A stretch of DNA of 5,279 nucleotides from Desulfurellales bacterium (GTDB lineage: Bacteria; Campylobacterota_A; Desulfurellia; Desulfurellales; Hippeaceae): the NCBI GenBank assembly GCA_027074255.1, contig JALTDI010000278.1, forward strand, positions 1 to 5,279, given 5' to 3'. How positions within the stretch are numbered: the first letter of the stretch is position 1; every line of letters begins with the position of its first letter. Made by a program: the position numbers and the translations under genes. The notes under the pieces were generated by a model. It saw nothing but the letters and a program-made list of their open reading frames with translations, was not told where the DNA came from and made no database searches. Of this stretch, positions 1 to 5,279 are shown in pieces.

Positions 1-1
1 C

Positions 2-826
2 AATCTGTCTTTCTTTTTCTCAAACGGAATGGATATAGAATATTCTGTGATAGGCAGGGTCGCAAGACGTATCTGGGCAATTGCAATGAAGCATAGGTAC
101 AAAGCCTCTACAAGAAGCCAAAAGTTAAAGTACCATATACAGACATCGGGCAGATCTCTCCATGCAATGGAGATTGCTTTTAACGACATAAGGACTACTC
201 TGCAAGCATTGACGGCTATTTATGATAATTGCAACTCACTTCATACAAATGCTTACGACGAGGCCATAACAACACCAACCGAAGAGTCCGTAAGAAGGGC
301 TTTGGCCATACAAATGATAGTCAACAGAGAATTTGGAATGACAAAAAACGAAAACCCAATGCAGGGTTCTTATATTGTTGAAGAGTTGACAGACTTAGTG
401 GAAGAAGAGGTGTTAAAGGTTTTCGACAGCATATCCAAAAGGGGCGGTGTTCTCGGAGCAATGGAGTCAAGGTATCAAAGAAATAAAATACAGGAAGAAT
501 CACTATACTACGAGCGATTAAAAAACAGCGGAGAGCTGCCTATTATAGGTGTAAACACCTTCGTTGGAAAAGAGCAGGTTGAGTCGAAACCTGTGGAGCT
601 CAGCAGGTCGAGCGAGGATGAAAAAAAGCATCAGGTTGACAATCTAAATCTTTTCCATTTAAGAAACAAAGCGTATTCTCAAAAATATCTTCAAAGGCTT
701 GAAAAAGCGGCTTTTGAAAATGAAAATATATTCAGTGAGTTGATGGAAGTTGTGAAATATTGCTCACTCGGTCAAATTACTCACACTCTTTTCAAGGTAG
801 GAGGAAAATATAGAAGAAATATGTAA
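2..826 (+). CDS. icmF: IcmF-like isobutyryl-CoA mutase, C-terminal part (5' end off the window)
   Basis: This is the C-terminal end of an adenosylcobalamin-dependent acyl-CoA mutase. Family knowledge: IcmF fuses the B12-binding, G-protein chaperone and mutase domains in about 1,090 residues and interconverts isobutyryl-CoA and butyryl-CoA. The frame is open from base 2 and reads NLSFFFSNGM before the first ATG at 29. That stretch is conserved family sequence, so the ATG is internal and the gene is cut by the window edge, not broken. Visible are YHIQTSGRSLHA, the SLHTNAYDEA motif (its His, about base 242, aligns with the active-site His244 of methylmalonyl-CoA mutase), TTPTEESVRRA, NPMQGSYIVE, GGVLGAMES, KIQEESLYYE, and the ending GQITHTLFKVGGKYRRNM that closes family members. 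The C-terminus is therefore intact. The isobutyryl rather than methylmalonyl assignment rests on overall resemblance to fused IcmF; the G-domain that would prove it lies outside. It converges on the Ptb fusion gene, 21 bases away. Confidence 0.9.
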   Translation, partial: NLSFFFSNGMDIEYSVIGRVARRIWAIAMKHRYKASTRSQKLKYHIQTSGRSLHAMEIAFNDIRTTLQALTAIYDNCNSLHTNAYDEAITTPTEESVRRALAIQMIVNREFGMTKNENPMQGSYIVEELTDLVEEEVLKVFDSISKRGGVLGAMESRYQRNKIQEESLYYERLKNSGELPIIGVNTFVGKEQVESKPVELSRSSEDEKKHQVDNLNLFHLRNKAYSQKYLQRLEKAAFENENIFSELMEVVKYCSLGQITHTLFKVGGKYRRNM

Positions 827-847
827 AATGCGCACATATGTAGGTTT

Positions 848-2341
848 TTAATGTTTTCGGCTTATGTAATCACTGTAAATTGCGCTGGAACATATAGTTA
901 AGAACTTTATCATATCGCTATCGCTGCGCGACGTTATTATCAGGGGTGCTTTTGCACCGAGCACTATATTTGCTACCTCAGCTCCCATAGTCATAGCCCA
1001 TGATTTATAGAGAAAATTCCCGCTTTCTATATGAGGTACAACGAGTATATCCGCTTTGCCGGCAACCGGGTTTTCTTTAAGTCCTTTTTTCTTTACGGCA
1101 TCTTCATATAAAGCTAAGTCGTATGACAAAGGGCCGTATACATCTGCATCTTCCCACTCCATTTCTGACACTTCTTTTTCATAAAGAGTTGACGGAATTT
1201 TATTAGATGGGACCTCATTGGCATCAAGAAGAGCAACTTTTGGTTTAATAACTCCGAGGCTCTTTGCAACGTCAATAGCATTTTTTATAATATCTATGCT
1301 GGCTTGTATATCGTTGTTCGGAAACAGCTCGGGATTGATTCCCGGATCTGTCAAAAATATCAGCCTGTCAAGATTAGGAAGCTCAAATATGCTGACCAAA
1401 GAAAGTCTCCTTCCTGTTCCGATTCCCTTTTGCCTATTTAAAACGGCTTTTAAAAAGTTTGCCGTGTTTATTTTTCCTTTCATTATCATTTGGGCAAGCC
1501 CGCGTTTTAAAATATCAACGCCTTTTTCCGAGCAGCTCAATTCGTATTTTTGTAAATCTTCTTTATCCTCAACATATTCAAAAATATATTTATTTGTATG
1601 TATTAATGTATCTTTACACATAGATTTAATTCTATTTTCCGAGCCTATGAGGTAGGCTTTGTCTATAATTCCCTCCTCTATGGCCTTATTGGCAGCACTC
1701 AGTGACGATGAATCAGGGGACACCAATACCAAATCTTTTTTATCCAAAAGTTTTGCTGCGTGTATTAAATCTCTCATTTTTTTGCCCTTTACAGCCTGTA
1801 GCATTGAGCCGGGATTATATATGGCAGCTATAACTTTGGATACATCGGTAATGGAAGTGATACAATGAGGCAGAGACGAATCGAAGTACAAGGAATCATC
1901 TTTTTCCAAAACAAAAACTTCTTCTCCTACGGTAATCTTTATCTTTCCTTCAAGAACATAATGAAATTCCTCTCCGTTATGTCTGCTAAAATCAGGATTT
2001 TTAGTTTTATATATTTCCACGGCAAACGGTTCCATATGCTTACCTATATAAAAAGGGGCAAGGCTTTCGTATTTAAGGTTATCTTTTCTTTTAACTCTTA
2101 TCCGTTCATCGGCGCTGGTTTTCATAGCCTTTTTTTCCTCGAATGATTTATTATATAAAAGTTTGGCTGTATCCACGGAAAGGGCAGAGGCTATTTTTAG
2201 TAAATCCGATACCATGGGCTGTATTTTGTTTTCCGTAATATCTTCAAGAGTGCTTTTATCTATTGTCGTAATTTTTGACAGTGTATCCAAGTCTGAATTC
2301 TTTTCTTTTATAATGTTTTTTATGTTATCGCCTATGTTCAT
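848..2341 (-). CDS. XRE helix-turn-helix / cupin / phosphate butyryltransferase fusion protein
   Basis: A 497-residue protein with three modules. Residues 3-64 resemble an XRE-type helix-turn-helix, seen in the spacing of LSKITTIDKSTLEDI and SDLLKIASALSVD. Residues 105-178 form a cupin with HNGEEFHYVLEGKI (H121, E125) and DDSLYFDSSLPHCI (H159), the arrangement of XRE-cupin regulators. Residues 188-497 form a full-length phosphate butyryl/acetyltransferase domain of about 310 residues (the free-standing enzyme is about 300): NFLKAVLNRQKGIGTGRR (296-311), LTDPGIN (330-336), GPLSYDLA (403-410), ADILVVPHIESGNFLYKS (430-447), LGAKAPLIITSRSDSD (461-476). The enzyme family converts acyl-CoA plus phosphate into acyl phosphate plus CoA. 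The ATG at 2341 has AAGGAGA seven bases upstream and lies 12 bases after butyrate kinase, its pathway partner. The frame is uninterrupted, so the fusion is genuine. Regulation of its own operon is inference. Domains are clear; the acyl group is not determinable. Confidence 0.88.
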   Translation of the reverse strand: MNIGDNIKNIIKEKNSDLDTLSKITTIDKSTLEDITENKIQPMVSDLLKIASALSVDTAKLLYNKSFEEKKAMKTSADERIRVKRKDNLKYESLAPFYIGKHMEPFAVEIYKTKNPDFSRHNGEEFHYVLEGKIKITVGEEVFVLEKDDSLYFDSSLPHCITSITDVSKVIAAIYNPGSMLQAVKGKKMRDLIHAAKLLDKKDLVLVSPDSSSLSAANKAIEEGIIDKAYLIGSENRIKSMCKDTLIHTNKYIFEYVEDKEDLQKYELSCSEKGVDILKRGLAQMIMKGKINTANFLKAVLNRQKGIGTGRRLSLVSIFELPNLDRLIFLTDPGINPELFPNNDIQASIDIIKNAIDVAKSLGVIKPKVALLDANEVPSNKIPSTLYEKEVSEMEWEDADVYGPLSYDLALYEDAVKKKGLKENPVAGKADILVVPHIESGNFLYKSWAMTMGAEVANIVLGAKAPLIITSRSDSDMIKFLTICSSAIYSDYISRKH

Positions 2342-2348
2342 GATATTG

Positions 2349-2355
2349 TCTCCTT
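2349..2355 (-). promoter_or_regulatory. Ribosome binding site of the XRE-cupin-Ptb gene
   Basis: AAGGAGA on the minus strand, seven bases before the ATG at 2341. It overlaps the TAA stop of butyrate kinase (2356-2354). It confirms the start that includes the helix-turn-helix module, and lets ribosomes finishing butyrate kinase restart directly. Confidence 0.8.
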
Positions 2356-3415
2356 ATTTGTATGTTTGTATTTCTTCTTTATTTTCAAGAGCCATGACGG
2401 ATGCTTCTATCAGCGCTTCAAGCTCGAACTCGCCTGCAAAAACCAAAACATCGGCTATAAAGCCTACCCTTTTTGAAATCCCTTTTACAATTAAGCTGCT
2501 ATTTGCAAGGCCTCCGGTTAAAACTATCGCGTCTATGTCTCCGCAGGCCGCAGCCGATAATGAGCCTATTTCTTTTGAAATCTGATATGCAAGACCTTCA
2601 ACCACTAATTCTGCGTATCGGTCGTTATTCCTAACTTTTTTTTCTATTTCTATCATATCCGTACTGTTTAGATAGGAATAAACACCGCCTTTTTTGGAAA
2701 ATATATCCAAAAGCTCATCCGGTGTGTATTTTTTATCCAAAATAAGCTTAACCGTATCTCCAATAGGCAAGCCTCCCGTTCGTTCAACAGCATAAGGGCC
2801 ATCCCCGTTTAATGCGTTGTTTACGTCAACGACTCTTCCTTTTTTATGCAGACCTATGGACACGCCTCCTCCCATATGTGCTACCACAAGATTAATATCT
2901 TTATATTTTCTGCCGATAACGGACGCTGCTTTTCTTGCTGCTGATTTTTGGTTTAGTGCATGAAAAATGCTTTTTCTCTCAATATCTTTAAATCCGGATA
3001 ATCTTGCTACATCATCCATTTCATCAACAACAACAGGGTCCACAATAAATGCGTGGCATTTGAAGCGCCTGGCAAGTTCATAGGATAATATGCCTCCCAG
3101 ATTGGATGCATGGTGTCCGTTCACTCCTTTCTTTAAATCCCTTATCATAGGTTCGTTTACCTCATAAACTCCACCCGTTACGGGCTTTATTAATCCTCCT
3201 CTGCCGGCCACTGCATCAAATTTAGTGCCGGACAAGCCGTGTTTATCCAAAAAATTTTCAATAATCTGCCGTCTCATATCCTTTTGTTCGATTATGTTTT
3301 TAAAAGAGTTTATTATCTCCCTATCATGATTGACGGTCATCTTTATTATATTTCCGTTTACCAAAACACCTATCTTCGTAGATGTTGAACCCGGATCTAC
3401 TGCAAGAATCTTCAA
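2354..3415 (-). CDS. buk: Butyrate kinase
   Basis: Cytosolic kinase of the acetate kinase/ASKHA fold. It transfers phosphate between butyryl phosphate (or a similar short or branched acyl phosphate) and ADP, giving the acid plus ATP. The length of 353 residues matches the family (about 355). Motifs seen: the N-terminal phosphate loop DPGSTSTKIG (7-16), GRGGLIKPVTGGVY (71-84), HASNLGGILSYELA (102-115), FIVDPVVVDEMDDVARLSG (123-141), AHMGGGVSIGLH (179-190), LNGDGPYAVERTGGLPIGD (202-220), LTGGLANSS (299-307) and GEFELEAL (328-335). The start is a TTG at 3415: the protein must begin just before KILAVDPGS, no ATG or GTG fits, and a perfect AAGGAGG lies ten bases upstream inside the preceding gene. 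It overlaps that gene's TGA by four bases. The Ptb fusion follows, completing the Ptb-Buk pathway. The preferred acid (butyrate, isobutyrate, isovalerate) cannot be read from sequence. Confidence 0.95.
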   Translation of the reverse strand: MKILAVDPGSTSTKIGVLVNGNIIKMTVNHDREIINSFKNIIEQKDMRRQIIENFLDKHGLSGTKFDAVAGRGGLIKPVTGGVYEVNEPMIRDLKKGVNGHHASNLGGILSYELARRFKCHAFIVDPVVVDEMDDVARLSGFKDIERKSIFHALNQKSAARKAASVIGRKYKDINLVVAHMGGGVSIGLHKKGRVVDVNNALNGDGPYAVERTGGLPIGDTVKLILDKKYTPDELLDIFSKKGGVYSYLNSTDMIEIEKKVRNNDRYAELVVEGLAYQISKEIGSLSAAACGDIDAIVLTGGLANSSLIVKGISKRVGFIADVLVFAGEFELEALIEASVMALENKEEIQTYK

Positions 3416-4158
3416 GGATTATTTTCCTCCTTCAAATGTTTATATATGGCAAATTGTTTAGCTATTCTTCCGCTTCTACCGCCCCTGTCAATCGCATAGC
3501 TTTCCGCTTCTTTTTCCCAATTTTCTTCCTTTATACCGTACTTTTGAATGTAGTGTTCTGCTATATTCAAATAGGAGTCCCTTGAGAGCGGGTAAAAACC
3601 GAGAATTAAGCCGAATCTGCCAAAAAGGGATAGCTGTTCGTTTATATCATCGTGCGAGTACAAATCATCGGTGGATAGAACTTTATCAAGCGTTAAATGT
3701 CTCCTGTTTGACGTGGCGGTAAACATTACATTTTTAGGTGTTTCTTCAATACCGCCTTCGAGGATAGACTTGAATTTCCTGTATCTTTCGTCCTGATAAT
3801 CAAACGATATATCGTCAAAGAAAATCAAAAATGAATATTCTCTGTTTTTTCTAATTTTATCATAGAGGAAATATATGTTTTCCATGCCGTCTTGATGCAT
3901 TTCAACTATTCTTAAATTTTTATCTTTATATATCCATAACAGCATTTTTATCAATGATGATTTTCCGCATCCGCGCTCTCCCCATAAAAGCATATTCAAA
4001 TACGGTTTATTGGAAATAAACGCCTCGACATTTTTTACGGCTGCTTTTTTTTGTTCTTCTATTTCAAGCAGTTCATCCTCACGCACAAAATCAGGATATT
4101 TTATACTTTCTATACTGTTATTTCTTAATCTGAATGCGTATGTATCTTTCACATTCAT
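3412..4158 (-). CDS. Short DUF815-family AAA+ ATPase
   Basis: A 248-residue P-loop ATPase of the DUF815 family, whose cellular role is unknown. Walker A is GERGCGKSS (60-68, catalytic K66), Walker B is LIFFDDISF (111-119, D115/D116), a sensor-1-like ATSNRRHL follows (148-155, N151), then LSLFGRFGLILGFYPLSRD (176-194) and a sensor-2-like GGRSGRIAKQF (226-236). These segments and their order are diagnostic of DUF815. Many relatives carry an extra N-terminal region before the ATPase core. Here only about 50 residues precede Walker A, so this is a core-only form, but the frame shows no damage. The ATG at 4158 directly abuts the TAA of the LUD-like gene with no recognisable Shine-Dalgarno sequence, so translation probably depends on ribosomes from that gene. 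No transmembrane segment or signal peptide is seen. A partnership with the LUD-like protein is inferred from this coupling only. Confidence 0.85.
   Translation of the reverse strand: MNVKDTYAFRLRNNSIESIKYPDFVREDELLEIEEQKKAAVKNVEAFISNKPYLNMLLWGERGCGKSSLIKMLLWIYKDKNLRIVEMHQDGMENIYFLYDKIRKNREYSFLIFFDDISFDYQDERYRKFKSILEGGIEETPKNVMFTATSNRRHLTLDKVLSTDDLYSHDDINEQLSLFGRFGLILGFYPLSRDSYLNIAEHYIQKYGIKEENWEKEAESYAIDRGGRSGRIAKQFAIYKHLKEENNP
3426..3432 (-). promoter_or_regulatory. Ribosome binding site that fixes the TTG start of butyrate kinase
   Basis: A perfect AAGGAGG on the minus strand, inside the last codons of the DUF815 ATPase gene and ten bases before the TTG at 3415. The strong site compensates for a poor start codon and supports the TTG over any downstream ATG, which would remove the phosphate-binding loop. 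Confidence 0.8.
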
Positions 4159-4578
4159 TTAAACTATCACAAATTCGATTTTTTTTGCACCTTGAACGCC
4201 GCTTATCAACTGTTTTTCAATGTCGGCTGTCTTGCTTTCCTGTGAAACAAATATCATATAACCTGTGCTTTTTGATTTATATGCCTCCTTATAAGCGCTA
4301 TGCATATCATCAAAGATTTTTTTCTCATCTATCAGTATTGTTAATTTTTCTGCATCCATTATGCATGACAACTTTTCTTCGTCCGAAATATCAATAAGCG
4401 CACTTGCTTCGCTGGCATTTGCGGATAGGGCTTTAACCACAGATACGTCAGATTTTGTGAAATATTCTTCAAAGTTATACCCCATATCCTCAAACGTTCC
4501 CTCTACTTCTTTGAGTTCTTTAACCGTAATGCCGTTCGCTGCTGCAATTTTCTTGAATTTTTCTGAGTTATTGTTCAT
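4159..4578 (-). CDS. Small LUD-like (LutC/YkgG-related) protein, C-terminal half of the fold only
   Basis: A 139-residue acidic, soluble-looking protein. Residues about 107-139 carry YMIFVSQESKTADIEKQLIS followed by GVQGAKKIEFVIV. This resembles the last conserved block of the LUD domain of LutC, which typically reads like GPSRTADIE...GxHGPxELHVxLV. Upstream, ALSANASEASALIDISDE (50-67) and AEKLTILIDEKKI (76-88) line up with the LutC stretch before it (an 'ETG(S/T)LVL' strand, then 'HIxVV' strand). Full LutC proteins are about 200-240 residues; the N-terminal half and the usual DNGR tail are missing. It could be a reduced domain with a binding or scaffold role, and enzymatic activity should not be assumed. 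The ATG at 4578 overlaps the phosphoglycerate mutase stop as ATGA and has AAAGG seven bases upstream. It abuts the AAA+ gene with no gap. The family call is from remembered motif resemblance and is moderate; the gene itself is well supported. Confidence 0.7.
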   Translation of the reverse strand: MNNNSEKFKKIAAANGITVKELKEVEGTFEDMGYNFEEYFTKSDVSVVKALSANASEASALIDISDEEKLSCIMDAEKLTILIDEKKIFDDMHSAYKEAYKSKSTGYMIFVSQESKTADIEKQLISGVQGAKKIEFVIV

Positions 4579-5252
4579 CTTAAAACCTTTTTATTGAGAA
4601 ATTGCCCATCTTTGAAATCATACAAAATAGGAATCCCCGTAGGTATTTCGAAATTCGGTATATCTTTATCTGATATATTATCTATGTATTTTACTATTGC
4701 CCTCAGGCTGTTTCCATGGGCGCTGATAAGTATATTTTTGTTGTTTTTAAGCTTTTCTATTATAACTTTTTCAAAAAACGGTATGGTTCTTTCATAGTTA
4801 TCTTTCAAAGACTCTCCGTTGGGCGGTTTTATATCATAGCTTCTTCTCCATTTGTGAACCGTTTCTTCTCCGTATTTTTCGGCAGTTTCCTTCTTGTTTT
4901 TGCCTTGAAGATCACCGTAATATCTCTCGTTTAATTCCTCGAATTCAAAAACCGGTGTAATTTTCAATTCATTGTGTATTACTGCCCATTCGGTCATTCT
5001 GCCGTCTTTGCTGTGCTGAATGACGGGCATTTTTGAGCATTCCGACTTGCTTAGCGCTATCATGGCTGTTTGTATGGATCTTATTAGCACGGATGTGTAA
5101 ATCTCATCAAAGCACATGTTTTTTAACTTCTCTCCCGCTATCATGGCTTCCATAATACCTTCCTGGCTCAAAGGAACATCAACCCATCCTGTGAAAAGAT
5201 TTTCTTTGTTCCATATTGACTGACCGTGTCTTAGCAAAACTAACAACGACAT
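4575..5252 (-). CDS. gpmA: 2,3-bisphosphoglycerate-dependent phosphoglycerate mutase
   Basis: Cytosolic glycolytic/gluconeogenic enzyme interconverting 3- and 2-phosphoglycerate through a phosphohistidine. Counting from the ATG at 5252 (225 residues): the catalytic LLRHGQSIWN holds R8-H9-G10, followed by FTGWVDVPLSQEG, YTSVLIRSIQTA, then ELNERYYGDLQGKNK with the acid/base E109, AEKYGEETVHKWRRSYD, PPNGESL and SAHGNSLRAIV with the second His, H179. All catalytic elements are present. A roughly 20-residue insertion before ELNERYYG (around 75-100) is absent from the E. coli enzyme but, from memory, occurs in a recognised subgroup of dPGMs. An upstream in-frame GTG at 5258 would add two residues, but it falls inside the AAGGAG ribosome binding site (5263-5258), so the ATG five bases beyond that site is chosen. 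It is the first gene of the minus-strand run visible here; a promoter or further upstream genes may lie off the right edge. Confidence 0.95.
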   Translation of the reverse strand: MSLLVLLRHGQSIWNKENLFTGWVDVPLSQEGIMEAMIAGEKLKNMCFDEIYTSVLIRSIQTAMIALSKSECSKMPVIQHSKDGRMTEWAVIHNELKITPVFEFEELNERYYGDLQGKNKKETAEKYGEETVHKWRRSYDIKPPNGESLKDNYERTIPFFEKVIIEKLKNNKNILISAHGNSLRAIVKYIDNISDKDIPNFEIPTGIPILYDFKDGQFLNKKVLR

Positions 5253-5257
5253 AACCA

Positions 5258-5263
5258 CTCCTT
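5258..5263 (-). promoter_or_regulatory. Ribosome binding site that fixes the phosphoglycerate mutase start
   Basis: AAGGAG on the minus strand, five bases before the ATG at 5252. The alternative GTG at 5258 uses the last base of this site and so cannot be served by it. Only 16 bases remain upstream in the window, too few to identify a promoter. Confidence 0.75.
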
Positions 5264-5279
5264 GCTTATTAAATTGCAG

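Noticed and set aside
321..503. A 60-codon minus-strand frame inside icmF
   Set aside because: It lies antisense to highly conserved mutase sequence and has no independent support.
798..823. GGAGGAAAATATAGAAGAAATATG near the end of icmF as a ribosome binding site and start
   Set aside because: The ATG is followed at once by TAA, and the bases encode the conserved GGKYRRNM ending.
29..826. A complete small gene starting at the ATG at 29
   Set aside because: The frame is open to base 2 and the residues before the ATG match conserved IcmF sequence, so the gene is cut by the window edge.
824..852. TAAAA...TTTTTA around an ACATATGT palindrome as a bidirectional terminator
   Set aside because: The stem is short, AT-rich and mismatched just inside the A/T arms, so it is too weak to call.
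1802..1804. Met180 of the fusion protein as an internal Ptb start
   Set aside because: No Shine-Dalgarno-like sequence precedes it; Met189 is the better internal candidate.
1218..2585. Plus-strand open frames of 69-145 codons opposite the Ptb fusion and butyrate kinase
   Set aside because: They are hydrophobic, low-information shadows of strongly conserved minus-strand genes, with no recognisable domains.
3382..4934. Plus-strand open frames of 67-87 codons opposite the ATPase, LUD-like and mutase genes
   Set aside because: These are antisense shadows of well-supported genes, with no recognisable family motifs.
5253..5258. GTG at 5258 as the start of phosphoglycerate mutase
   Set aside because: It overlaps the AAGGAG site, while the ATG six bases downstream is correctly spaced and matches the family N-terminus.

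Overview
This AT-rich window comes from a bacterium and most resembles an anaerobic Firmicute (Clostridia/Tissierellia type). The reasons are a phosphate butyryltransferase/butyrate kinase pair, a B12-dependent acyl-CoA mutase of the IcmF type, tightly packed genes with strong AAGGAG-type ribosome binding sites, and use of a TTG start. The species cannot be named from the sequence alone. Coding density is very high. No rRNA, tRNA, CRISPR array, insertion sequence or gap above 30 bases was seen, and every intergenic space is at most 21 bases.

Layout. On the + strand, positions 2-826 hold the C-terminal ~274 residues of an IcmF-like isobutyryl-CoA mutase; the rest lies off the left edge. All other genes are on the minus strand and read right to left as one compact run: gpmA-type phosphoglycerate mutase (5252-4575), a small protein resembling the C-terminal half of the LUD/LutC fold (4578-4159), a short DUF815 AAA+ ATPase (4158-3412), butyrate kinase (3415-2354), and a 497-residue fusion of an XRE helix-turn-helix, a cupin and a complete phosphate butyryltransferase (2341-848). 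Junctions are a 4-base ATGA overlap, a 0-base abutment, a 4-base overlap with a TTG start, and a 12-base spacer. This suggests one transcript with translational coupling. The run meets the mutase gene tail to tail across 21 bases.

How the genes may work together. IcmF interconverts isobutyryl-CoA and butyryl-CoA. Phosphate butyryltransferase turns an acyl-CoA into acyl phosphate, and butyrate kinase uses that to make ATP and the free acid. Together they fit fermentation of branched-chain amino acids or isobutyrate with substrate-level phosphorylation. Phosphoglycerate mutase adds a glycolytic step whose link to the rest is unclear. The roles of the LUD-like protein and the AAA+ protein are unknown.

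The most unusual item is the fusion of a regulator-like XRE-cupin module to the Ptb enzyme. It suggests a DNA-binding 'trigger enzyme' that could sense acyl-CoA or acyl-phosphate while catalysing the step. The reading frame is open throughout, so the fusion is encoded as such. The second point of interest is the coupled LUD-like/DUF815 pair inserted between central-metabolism genes.
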